The position numbers were made by a program, and so were the translations under genes. The notes beneath the pieces were generated by a model, which saw only the letters and a list, made by a program, of their open reading frames with translations, had not been told where the DNA came from and made no database searches. Of a DNA stretch of 64,000 nt, positions 38,647-50,062 are shown piece after piece (within the stretch, counting starts at the first letter, position 1; the number at the start of each line of letters is the position of its first letter). This DNA is from Helicoverpa zea (Eukaryota; Arthropoda; Insecta; Lepidoptera; Noctuidae), in contig NC_061465.1 of NCBI RefSeq assembly GCF_022581195.2, positions 5,830,501-5,894,500 of the forward strand. Reading direction: 5' to 3'.

Positions 38647-38879
38647 TTATAGTTCGGCCATTCAGAGAATGCGTTCCTGACACGTCGCGATTGAACTGAC
38701 GACGTAATAACATTCATTGATTATTGATATAATAATGTTGTTTTAATGCTCCTCAATTGTTAAAACGGTAAACAACCAGCAAAAATATTTTTATCGTAAC
38801 TGCAACGCCATTGCAAAGTTACGTCGTCAGTTCAATCGCGACGTGTCAGGAACGCATTCTCTGAATGGCCGAACTATAA
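38647..38879. mobile_element. MITE with about 61-bp terminal inverted repeats
   Basis: The left TIR (38647-38708) and right TIR (38819-38879) are nearly perfect reverse complements (ggccattcagagaatgcgtt and complement) around a 110-bp AT-rich centre. The outer bases allow a TATA or TA target duplication flanking gttcgg and ccgaac. The size and layout suit a Tc1/mariner-type or similar MITE. Superfamily is not certain. Confidence 0.8.
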
Positions 38880-40819
38880 ACGAGTATCTTGATCCAAAAT
38901 AATCTAAGAAATGAATACCTCTTAATTCATACGAATGTACCTATCACCAAAAGATCTTACAGACCGTTTTTTCAGCATTATAATTAACACTTAAACGGAG
39001 AAGAAGACATCCCATCCGTTTGTTTACTTTATTTTTAGAAGGTCTCAAAGCCCAAGATTTATGAAGAGTTAATCAAAGTTCACCCAAAGATTTTTACCCA
39101 AAACAACCAATTAAAGAAATTCTATAAAACAAACATTTTCAAAAGCTCCCAAATTCTTACGAAACCCAAACAAATGCAGGTCTGTACACAAAATATTAAC
39201 AAACAAAATAAATCGCATTTAGTGAGACAAAGCATTTGTGATTCACCCTGGAAGATCTCGTTAGACTCTTAATGAATCTATTGAGGGCTTGTCGAGCGAG
39301 CCGGACGAAAGAACGGAGTGGGGGGTGAAGTTGCGCTAATAATTTGTGTTAGAGGCTCCAGCCTCCATGGCCTGTCGCGAGGTCCTGCGCTAAACTGCTG
39401 AGTCTCGAGCCATTGAGCCGTGGAGAAGCCTAATGCCATTTGCTCTTGCTCCAACTTGCACACAGATATAAATAGCAATTGTTTTTGTTAACTGCACTGA
39501 AACGTTTGCAGGGTTTTGAATACTGAAGAAGTATTTTAATGTTTTTAGTAAGGTATTTTTCAGTAGGTATATTATGGTGGGATATCACTAAGCTATTGTA
39601 TGACCGAATGTGATATTTACCTATAGGTATTATAACATAAGCCTAAATCTTAAGAACTTATAAAATCTTAAGAAAATTGCCTCTTATCATCGCAACTACC
39701 ATTTATAGAGAGGAATGGATATGTACACCACAACCAAGGTTATCATCATTAACACGTTACATGTAAATATGATAACCTCATATTTAGTTCAGAGGCTACC
39801 ATCTGACCTTTAAACTCCTGAGGGAAATCATATTTAGGAAGTGTTATGTTATTAGTGGACATCCTCATTTTAATTTAATCCTTAAATCGCCTCTTACGAG
39901 GCCCATGGGAACGCACAGGGCAGTTTAATTTCAGCCTCAATATCAAACAAACTCATCAAATAAAAGATGAAATACTTTTCCTGCTTTTAAAATGAAAATA
40001 AAAAAAAATCTAAAAACCTAATCGTCAAAACCCAGCCATAGACGGCTCATTTCAAAACAAAGCATTTACATTTTACAATCAAGCCTTTTTGATAATCATC
40101 TCAATTACGACCGCACCTAAATTTCTTTGTATAATTACGAGCGATGAAGCCGACGATATAAAAAAAAATATAAGCCTTTATTTACATTAACATTTCCATC
40201 TTGAAATCCTCGGTAGACAGAATTAGATATCAGGCAAAGCTCCTACAATGTTAGCGGAGATTTTACGTAAAAGCTAGAGCTAAAAGTTCATCGCGTATTT
40301 CATTAGGAACTAGAATATTTTCTTATGAACACTCTACGGTGTAATGTTATTAGGGCGCGAATTATATTTAGGTTGAGAGCGGGCGGTGTCGGGCGGTGTC
40401 GCGCGGTGTCGGTGCCTCGGTGTAAACTAATTGCATTTAGAGCGATAGAGCTGCGAGACACGGAGCAAGCGATGCTAATGGACGGTATTAATTAATACGG
40501 GCGTCTCGTCAAATTTCAACTTAGTGGAGTATCTATTCCGTTAACATTGAGGTTAATGTTTGAAGTACTTGTATTATTTCGATGTAGACTGTAGTAGGAT
40601 ACATAATTACAGAATAATAGGTATACAGAATTTTGCTGGTTAAAAATTGTAATTTTGCATTAAAACAAAACTAAATTGAAAATTAAGACAAATTTTTTTT
40701 CCAATAATACCACACAACCTTTTATTTTTTTCATTTTTTAACCGGAAAGAACCAAGTTACCGAAACCTTAAAATTTAATAAAAATAAAGGTTTACACCGC
40801 GGAAAATTACTTTTACCCC
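38880..40819. other. No recognisable gene; GC-richer patches
   Basis: No coding signal is seen. A GC-richer patch at about 39280-39470 may be conserved non-coding DNA. Another at about 40370-40520 contains three decamers (listed separately). Confidence 0.45.
40381..40410. repeat. Three tandem 10-bp GC-rich units
   Basis: gggcggtgtc, gggcggtgtc, gcgcggtgtc. The first two are identical and the third differs by one base. They lie in a GC-rich island followed by ctaattgcatttag, which holds a homeodomain-type TAAT core. It may be a regulatory cluster. Confidence 0.85.
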
Positions 40820-41080
40820 CCGGAACAAAAATTATCGTACAATTTTACACATCAAACCCCAATGTCGAAGTTCACGGGGCGTCTCATCGATCATCAGCAA
40901 GGAGTCAAGACAAAGAGCGGTACGGCGACAATTGAATACTGTTATGGCCCCAACAGATGGCCCATAAACGTCGGAATGTCGAAACTTGGCAGATAGAAGT
41001 GAGACAACAACCGGCCGAGCCATCTAAACGGCGTTTAAATAAAAGAAATGACACTCGCTTGGCAAAGGCAACAGCTGACG
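40820..41080. repeat. Repeat module A and upstream flank
   Basis: The last about 49 bases (41032-41080, containing gacactcgcttggcaaaggc) recur in inverted orientation at 53234-53282, the left edge of the big palindromic element. The upstream sequence is GC-richer and has short ORFs on the minus strand with no known motif. Module A directly abuts module B at 41078. Confidence 0.6.
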
Positions 41081-41265
41081 TTTGTTGTATGGGAGCCCCC
41101 CAAAACATATTTATTTTATTCTAATTTGCAGTATTTTTTGTTATAGCGGCATCATAAATACATCATCGGTGAAAATTTCAACTCTCTAACTATGAATATT
41201 CATGAGATACAGCCTGGTGACAGACGGACGGACGGACAGAGGAGCGAAAAGATGTTTTTTTTTTT
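41078..41265 (+). repeat. Repeat module B, identical inverted copy of 56132-56320
   Basis: About 188 bp running from acgtttgttgtatgggagcc to aggagcgaaaagatg plus a T-run. As far as I can read it, it is identical to the reverse complement of 56132-56320. It contains the GACGGACGGACGGACAGAGG microsatellite-like run. I recognise this as part of a common lepidopteran interspersed repeat. Near identity implies recent movement or conversion. Confidence 0.85.
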
Positions 41266-41512
41266 CTTTAATCTAAGGTGCCTCCGTGCCCACAAGTTGT
41301 TTTTTTCTTCATAATGTTAATGTTTCATAATTTTAAGTAAGTCTCTATTTTTTTTTGTGAAAAATGTTATATCTTTTAAGTTCTCTAAGTTTTAATTTCC
41401 CTTTTTAGTTATAATGGCATTAAAATATTTTTTATATAGATTATAGAAATACTGAAACCTTGAAGTTTTATTAACACTGCTATTGCGTTACTCAATGATA
41501 CTTCTGTAATTT

Positions 41513-42013
41513 GGGAAATTTCATTTAACAGGTAACATTTATAAATACACCTAATCAAAAATGATGTTCAAAGATGGCGGCTTGCTTTAGTTCACTTTTC
41601 GGCCGCATTTTTATCACCTGTCGGATTATAATACATGCGCCTACGTCAAAAGTACTCAATTGTATTAACTGACAGCTTGCTAATTTAATTTGGCAGGGCG
41701 TAAAAACTCATTTTTTAAATATCTTTTTATCCAGGGAATCGTTGTGACCCAAAATTTGATTCTGGAGGGTAGCAATTAGGTAGCAACTCTGGGTGGAAAA
41801 AAAACTCAATACTTTTGCGCCGTTTCTTCACACTGGGAAAAGTGACAGCCATCCTGATATCAGAATGGCTGTCACCTTTGGATGCTGAATATCTTCAAAA
41901 CCACGAGGGTAGCAATTGGTAGCAACTAATGGTAGCTGGTAGCAATTAGGTAGCAACTCTCTATATGTATTTCGAGAGGATCGGAGAATTGTGACGGCGG
42001 ACCTGACGGTAAC
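41513..42013. mobile_element. 501-bp repeat element, copy 1
   Basis: This copy is the same length as 61496-61996 and differs at only about two positions near the 5' end (t/a and t/c). Internally it has ggtagcaattaggtagcaac repeats and a 34-bp near-perfect palindrome at 41842-41875 (gtgacagccat arms, ctgatatcag centre). It codes for nothing convincing. The identical short minus-strand ORFs in both copies are by-products of the duplication. The superfamily is unknown. Confidence 0.85.
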
Positions 42014-42373
42014 CAATATCCTTGAGCTCCGTTGTAGTAACTGCTAGGTATCGTTTAAAGTTTTGTTAAATATAGCTAAAACAACTAGGTATCGTTTGAT
42101 ATACCCACATAGCTTATTTAAGTTATAGTTTAAAAATCATGGTTTGAAAAAAAAATGTCTTTCTTTACGGTAAAATAATTCTTTAAAATAAATACCAGAC
42201 AGAACTATTCACAAAAAAATACAAAACAATAACCAAAACCGTTTAGCAACAACACACTCTATTTAGCATAAAAAAAGAAAAACATCAAAAAAACAAAACA
42301 CGACGTAGTGTCAGCAAAATTTTATTATTTATATTTCGCGTCAGTCCGGTTCTTTTATGTAAATACGATTGTG

Positions 42374-43215
42374 CATGACGCTGAACGCAGCCAACTTTAG
42401 TGAAATGAGTTTGTAACGAGTGAGGCTGCATGCCGCATGCGGTGGTTACGTGGACATCGTCACAATAGTTTCGGTCGCATGAAACTTTGTAGTGTTTTAT
42501 TTTACTGTTTATATTTATTTATCATAAAGGTGGGGCTTGATTTGATTTAATTTTCTGTTTTTCTGGGTTTTTTGTTAAGGAGTAGTGGAGAAAAAATTTG
42601 GTTAGATCTTCAAGGAAAAGTATGTTTTAGTTTGAAAGGAAGAAAACAAAATTGCTGTCTTGCTTAATAGTTCCTTAGACAAACTTACCTCTATACTTTT
42701 GTGATTGTTGATTGTTCATGACGCTGAACGCAGGCAACTTTAGTGAAATGAGTTTGTAACGAGTGAGGCTGCATGCCGCATGCGGTGGTTACGTGGACAT
42801 CGTCACAATAGTTTCGGTCGCATGAAAGTTTGTAGTGTTTTATTTTGCTGTTTATATTTGTCTATTATAACTATGGTGGGGTTTAATTTGATGTAAATTG
42901 TCTTATTTTTGGGTTTCTTCTTGAGGTCGACGAAGTAAAAATTGGTTAGTTCTTCAAAACGTTGGAATCGTCTTCTTAGTTCCAAACGTTGAAAACAAAA
43001 TTGCTGTCTTGCTTTAGTACGATAGACAACCTTATAATTTTGTGATTGTTGATTGTCCATGACGCTGAACGCAGGCAACTTTAGTGAAATGAGTTTGTAA
43101 CGAGTGAGGCTAAAGAAACCAAATTGATGTCTTGCTTTACAGTTAAATAAACAAACTTATACTTTTGTGATTATTGATTGTGCATGACGCTGAACGCAGC
43201 CAACTTTAGTGTAAT
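42374..43215. repeat. Tandem array of about 342-bp units
   Basis: catgacgctgaacgcag starts units at 42374, 42717, 43058 and 43183. The first two units are 343 and 341 bp. The third is internally deleted to about 125 bp. The fourth is a 33-bp stub. Each full unit carries gcatgccgcatgcggtgg and a gtttcggtcgcatgaaa block. The units have diverged more in their AT-rich halves. The layout is that of a short satellite-like array. Confidence 0.9.
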
Positions 43216-45620
43216 GTAGTCACATTCGATCGATTAAAAAATATCATTAAATTGCTAGTCCTTAAAATACGTCTTCTTCATTCCAAACCATAGCGTAATT
43301 AAGCCAGTCTCGAAGAATAAGTTGCTCTACCTTATCGTTATATCCTTTTATTTCGTCTGTCTCACTTAGTACAGAGAAATAGTTTGGCGCATACGTCAAG
43401 TAGCTGCAGTGAAGTTGAGCAACTTTCTTGACTTATCTCTTGTCACAATTTATTCACTTACCTTAACTTTGCCAGACTTTGCCTGCCTATAAAGTATAAC
43501 AATAAGAGAAGGGTTTGTTTAAGTTTTATAGACGAAAAATGAAGGAGTGTATGTTTATTTTAGTAGTTAAAGGGGTAAATTACATTTTACTTTACCAAAA
43601 TTATAGCGCAAAATACGACGCATTTAATATAAAATTATTGAACAATAACAAATGTAAAGTTCAGTTAAAATTCAATTCACAATGAAATCAAGGCGTGAAT
43701 AAGTAATTATATAAGTAGGAAACTTTGCACGTTGTAACAATAAAATACCTTCAATTCAATAGATCAGTATTTCGCAAGAATCGAAAGTCGAGTTAATATC
43801 TCCTATTATTCCGCAGACGTAACCATAGCATGGCCGACGCCAAAGAGAATGCCGCAGCCTTCGAATTGAAACTGGAATTGCTAACAGAAAGTGCTTGGAG
43901 AAACAATGGGCGGGATCTAATTGCGGGGTCCCGGGCGGGTGGGAACGTAAACGGAACTCAACGCACCGCAATCCACGTAGCTCTGACTACGGCGTAGCAC
44001 CGTAGCACTACCAGATGCCAAAACGTATAGAATGCGATTGCTACGCAGATCTGCTACACGTTCTGTAGACTTGTAGGTGTATGGTATCGTCTGTGTATGA
44101 TTACTGGACTTGAAGTCCAGTAAATTTGGTTAAGAAACTTAAAAATTTTCTCTGAAATATTGAACAAATATCATCGCTATTAAATTCTGTTGCAATATTC
44201 TATTTTATTTCGTTACTTAATTTTGATAAGAGGAATATGAAAGATTGATAGCGGTACATTATTAAAGTATATTGAAAACAAAATTTGATAGTTCTCGCAA
44301 TAAAAATGAAAATGTTTGCTCCGTATTCGCAATTCACAGTCCATCGCAGTTAGACAAACATGAAATGTACAAATCAAAATTTTAGAATTTGTCGTTATTT
44401 GCTAAACAAATAGAAAACATAACATTTTCACCGGTCGTTTGTAATTGGTTTAAAACAAAAAAAAAAGAAGAGAGAACTGTGAGCATTCGTTCGTAGTCCA
44501 TATGGCCGAGTTTGCGTTTCACTCATTCAATTATGCAAAGCTACCATTTGTTAACAGATTTTAGGGTAATTCGGTGGATGTCGACTCGGGTATGCTAATC
44601 AGCTTAGTGTCGGTTATTTATGTGGTACATGCTTACAAACATTTAACGGTATAATGTGGCCGCTCACCGATAACGTTATTTCACGCAATTAATTGCAGAA
44701 ACACTCAGTACCATATGATTTAAAGCCGTATTAATATTCGGCCGGATTGTTTTTGTTAAACGGTTATTTTGTGTTAATTCAATGCAAATGCCGATAACAG
44801 TTGAAAACATTACCGCCGGCTGGCCATGTTTGTGCCTTGATAAATTTCGGGGAAGCCATTCAATGATACGGGATTGAATCCCGGAATGGACTAAAAATAA
44901 TCATTATGTTTGTTTGGTTCTCACTTTGTATAGTGACAGGAATTCAGATACATAAATCAAAGTTTGAATAGACTCAAAAATGTAATGTCATATTATTGAA
45001 AATGACGTTTCATAGTTTTTACATACCTCTTTAACCCTTTATTTGGCACGGATAAATTGTACGTGTAAATTTTGTGGTTTCAGGGGTTTGGTATAGAGTC
45101 CCGTAAATCTACAATAGCCCACTGCTGGGAAAACAGGTGTCCGTCACAGCGGACCTTGCCAAATTAATGGTCAGATTCAGAGATAATTCATTATTTATTT
45201 TTTTACTATTTGTTTATGGTATAAATAAACATTTAATAGATAAGAAATCGATGAAAATTAAATAAAATCTTTTCAGGATTTATTTTAAATAAGTGTCCGT
45301 CACGCCGTACCTTATCAAATAAAGGGTGTGGTATACGAACGTTAATAAAAACTGTGATAAATCAACTCACTCGTATCTAAAGACAAGTCATAAAACATTC
45401 AATTGTTTCAAATAATCTTCCAAGTTCAGTTGTAATACTTTAATTATTCAGCCATCAAAATCTGCATACGTAACAGAAAACACTCGTAAATTACTTATCA
45501 GTAAGTTCATATCTTCGTTCCTTTTGTGTCGTCTATCTTTTCTGAATGTGAATAAGAGATACTGCTTAATTATTCATTGCAATTTAATTGAAATGTACTT
45601 AGTATACAAGAAAAGTATAT
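43216..45620. other. No recognisable gene; palindrome and possible enhancer
   Basis: No coding signal is seen. 44101-44123 is a perfect 23-bp palindrome. 44500-44800 has several homeodomain/POU-type words (atgcaaa, atgctaat, caattaattgc) and could be an enhancer. Confidence 0.45.
44101..44123. repeat. Perfect 23-bp palindrome
   Basis: ttactggactt and aagtccagtaa flank a single central g, giving perfect 11-bp arms. No adjacent promoter or gene explains it. Confidence 0.8.
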
Positions 45621-45873
45621 GTAGCGTAGCTGTGGTGGTCTGGAGAGAAGCATAAATCTCTCAAGTGTGGGTTTGATTCAAGGTCAGGCAATAACTTTTA
45701 GAAGTACATATATTTTGGACAACATTAAATGACTAAAGGTGAAGGAAAACATTTTTAGGAAACCTGGACTATAAAGTAATTTGTTTGCATTGAGCACGTG
45801 TGTTGATAATGTGCTTAAGCCTTCTCTGTATGAGTGGAGGCCTATGCCGATTAAAAGGTTTGATGAATGATAA
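45621..45873 (+). mobile_element. tRNA-like SINE, degenerate
   Basis: It begins gtagcgtagctgtggtggtc (box A-like), then a good B box, GGTTTGATTCA (45670-45680, consensus GGTTCGANTCC). The body includes gaaggaaaac, aggaaacctgg and attgagcacg, followed by tggaggcctatgccgatt. I recognise this body as a common lepidopteran SINE. The tail has diverged. No function is expected. Confidence 0.65.
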
Positions 45874-48800
45874 GAAAACTGTCGTAGGTAAATAAAACAC
45901 ATGAACACGAATGTAAATCGTGAAAAAGTTATCGTCGTATCGAATTTCACTTTACAAATTGAATGTCAGGTATCGGATTACTAGTATATTGATTGTTGTG
46001 GCTTCAAGCTGTTATTGTGTGCACTGTGGTTTCATTGCAGTCACGACAGAGGGCGCTTCCGCGTCGCCTCGTCGCCACAAAAAGTGAGCAATTTACTGAT
46101 AGTCATCTGACACGAAAATGGTTACGTTTGACATGCCATTTATATTACCATTTGTCAAGCAAACGAACCCTATAGGCTATGGGGGAGTTTTATTAAACAG
46201 GTACGCATGAAGATTGGTTTTGTGTTTACTTTTTAATTAATTAGTGAGGTTTAACTTCATTAGGTTCTGTATTTTTGTATTCTGGATTTGTGTACACATA
46301 GCACGGTTCCTATTTTTCGTTTATTTGTCTCCTTCATCCATCAACCCCCTCTCAAAACATACTCCTCATTCGTCCATATCAAAAATCCATACAACGACTA
46401 CTTATTTCCACATAAGTGCTCATTTTTTCCTCGGTGTAAAATTTTCCATAACTAAAATAATAGGTAATTTCTCGAAAAACCCTTCTACTACACAACAGGA
46501 ACAACAATTTCCTATGCCAATTCGAGAAAGCATGAGTATAGTTAGCTTATTGCGTGTTGGTAATTTCAATTTTTATTTTTTTCCTTTTCCAGGTTTTCCT
46601 CAAATTTATGCCTCAGTTAAATTATTACGACTGAAAATGATGCACGTCATTTCACTATTCTAACTTGCTAAAACGTTAGCTTTCATTTATTTCCCAATCT
46701 CGCTAAGAAAATGTGTTTGGATATTTTTAATTGTTAAATGATCACCTTTGTTTTTGTTAGTATTTATTAGGACACTTACTTTACGACTCTTTACAGTGAA
46801 TCTAATATACGTCTATCTTCAACCTAAAAAATACGCATTAACTACATTATTTCATCCAATAACACACGCAACAATTAACTTAAATTAATCCACTTCATTA
46901 TCGATTGTTTCAGATGTACCTGCCGAGTAATCGATACAGGTAATTAAAACTAATTACGTAACTGTTGTAAAGTGTAACAACTGTTTTGCAGATTGCGCCG
47001 GCAGCTATAATTAATGCAGTTCAAGTTATTAGAGAACACGGCTTTACGAGTGCGGCGGACGCCTTAGTAGTATGAAGTACGAACTAATAGCTTAGTGCTG
47101 TACTTTGTGAACATGTTTGTTCTGGTTTTACGAGTGTGGACTGGATGGTTTTGATACTTGTAAGATTTATCGGGTATTTTTTTAAAAGTGATCACTGAGT
47201 ACTGTTTTTTTTTGTTTATTTGATAATTGAACGGTAGGTGGTAGATGAGAGGTAAAAAAAGGGATACAAAAGAATGAAATAAAATAATTAAATGTGCGAG
47301 TTGCGACAGGCATATTGTTTTTTTTTTATTTGCAATTAAATTACATTCCTAATTAAACTTTTTGTCGTCAACAAAATTTATTACAGCTCGAAATTTATTT
47401 TGAACAACTCGAACGGTCACACTCCGCATTTTATTAAGCGTTTATAATTTTATTAAGGGCGTAGATTAATTTCCTTATACGAGGGAAGTTGAAGAGGGTT
47501 TATCGTCCCACGCGTGAAACACTCGCCTTCAACAAAGGGTTAACAAAGGGCCAGTAACTATAGAACTTTTGGGCGACAGTCATGGGACTACTTGATACTT
47601 GAAGTCGTCATAAACTTGATTATAATTTCAGTCTTTAAACTTGACAGTGATATAGGGATTTTGATTGATGTGTGCGGTTTTGTGGTAAGAGTTTCAGTCA
47701 GGTCTTTGGTAAAGCTAAGATTGGATACTCAAGAACAGTTTATCGGAATCTGTTCAAACCAGGAAATTGATCCAGTTTACGAGTTTCTACATAACGAGCT
47801 CTTTCAAAATATGAGTATACTGTCCTACTTACAGACTGATAGCAAACCACTCGCAAGAATCACTTGGATTTGAAAACTTTGCGAGGATTCAATCATGGCG
47901 ACTGCCAAAAGATGATATCAGTCCGTGCTGCCAAAAAACCCTAGAGTTCTTTAAAGCTCAAGATAGTGCTAACAGGTGTATGATAATATTGACGGAAGTG
48001 TATTATCTTAAGATTCTCTGTAGGAAAAGCCGTGAATAGATAATTTTGACCGCTTTACGATACACAGGAACCTCTTTACTCCGTTCCTCAAGGCGTTTTT
48101 CTTCTCTGAAGTGCGGGTACACATTTCGCTATAACATTTATTTCTCGTAAAAAAGTTGTTTGCCTTTCTTAATAACAGTTATTCGGCTTATGCTGGTTTC
48201 TTTTTTACACGTTTGTATTCACCGTGAAAAGAAAATTCTCGCTTTATGCCAGTGTATTAACATACAAGATCATAAAGGAGAGAAAAACTTATTTTCTCCT
48301 TCACGGAAATCCCGGGCGAATTTTTCGTATACAATTTGGCATTATGAATAATCTAATTGTGATGGTTTACGCTGTATATTTTCGTCTATTTATAAGAATA
48401 ATGTCTGTTGTTATTAAACTTAATTTTTGAACTGATGCATCTTTGTTATTAATTGCATAAAATTTTGTTAATAAAAGTTGCCATTATCATATTCTTTCAA
48501 ACAAACCTGCCTTTCCCCATAACGTCATATAATTGCGAGCTATTTGCCCGACGTATTAACGAGGACTGTTTTAAAAAGTCCTCAATGCGTACCTATATCA
48601 TTATGCTTTCATACAAGGCTGTCCATTCATTAAAAAATCGATAGAAATTGATTTATTAAAGAATACCATATGTTTTCACGAAGTAGGCACATATGTATAA
48701 ATCAAAACGTTATGGCAAACTTTTTCCATTAAAATAATTGTTTGCAGTAAATAATTCCGTGTACAAACGTGAACGTTACATAGAATAGGGTAATGCAGTA

Positions 48801-49848
48801 GCTGGTACAAATTATCGGCTTACTCGCGTACTAATTTCCATGTACCACAGGCCTGTACTTATAAGCTGTGAAGAGTAGATATATGATTAGCAACTCTAGC
48901 CCTCTTTGAACTAGCACTAATTACAATTGAATTACAGCTCAAACTAATTTTCTATCAATTCCTTTTGAGGGTTCCTTTGCCGTCCCAGTTATTAAGACAC
49001 AAAGCCAGTCGGCGGGGGTTCCTTGCGGGTCGTTCTTGTACGTGCGAATAGATGGTGCGGAAAAGGCTTTATCGATTTTAAACTACCCTTATGTTGCAGT
49101 TTGTTAAACTCATATTGTTATTGGCTTTTTAAAGAACGCTCCGTTTCTCCGCTTTATGTTCGTGAAGTTTTATTTTATGTTGTCTTTGTCTGTTTGGTTC
49201 AAGGAAATCTTTGAGTGGTATTTTTTTATTCGAATTTTAAATGCTGTGTGAATTCAGTACGGATAAACATAGTATAGACGTTATAAGGTAATTAGACGGC
49301 GTTAGTAGCAACAATATAATTCTATGATCATTAATTTGCCTGCCAAGCTTTGTGATTTTAGCAATTAACAGGCCTGTTCGCAGCATTCTACGAATTGTTA
49401 TTATAGTTTTATCATGAAATAAAAATTTATTTACTGACAGTGAACGTTGAAGAGCTTAAACAGTCATCAACAAGTATAAACAGTTCCCATGCTAAAAAAA
49501 CATTGAACAGAAAAAAAAACTCTCATGAAAAGTCCATGGAAGTCGTTTGTACAAGCTTCCCTTGGTCCTGAGAGTCGCGTCAGTATTTTTATTTTGAAAT
49601 ATTTTTCGTAGTTTTAAGCAAAGAGCTCCGAAGGCACGATGAGAGGCATTGAGAGCACTAGCTTTACTAAGAGTTCATAATTGCAGAGTAGCTTGTGAAA
49701 AATGTTTTTGGATAAACATCGATTCTGATAACTTTTTTTAGCTGAAGTTGTTTATGGAACTTTTGAAATTAGAATTCCAGTAAGTTTTTAACTTTTTCTG
49801 AATATTTAATCGCGTCCATTAATTAATTAAAGAAAGCGCTGTTGTGAG
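45874..49848. other. No recognisable gene
   Basis: AT-rich. The 139-aa ORF at 46244-46663 is hydrophobic and low-complexity by composition and looks fortuitous. Nothing else recognisable. Confidence 0.5.
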
Positions 49849-50062
49849 TTATATTTCATCATCAGCCTATAGCAGTCCACTGCTGGACATAGGCCTCTCC
49901 AAGTGCACGCCACTGAGATCTATTTTCGGCTTCTCGCATCCAGCTCCTGCCAGCCGTCTTGCGCAAGTCATCACTCCACCGTGCCTGAGGACGTCCTACA
50001 CTACGTTTGCCGAGGCGTGGTCTCTACTCTAGAACTCGTTTACCCCAACGGTTATCGGTTAT
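49849..50062 (-). pseudogene. RTE-type LINE 3' end (reverse transcriptase C-terminus)
   Basis: The minus frame reads V-G-R-P-Q-A-R-W-S-D-D-L-R-K-T-A, then G-R-S-W-M-R-E-A-E, then W-R-A-L-G-E-A-Y-V-Q-Q-W-T-A, ending in TGA at 49862-49864 and a TGATGATG tail. This is the familiar C-terminus of insect RTE-like elements. One in-frame TAG lies upstream of it. Everything 5' of about 50062 is missing, as expected for 5' truncation during target-primed reverse transcription. Confidence 0.8.

Noticed and set aside
42803..43078. 91-aa minus-strand ORF
   Set aside because: It spans the boundary between tandem 342-bp units and is a by-product of the repeat.
46244..46663. 139-aa ORF
   Set aside because: Hydrophobic residues follow AT-rich composition; no motif or codon signal.
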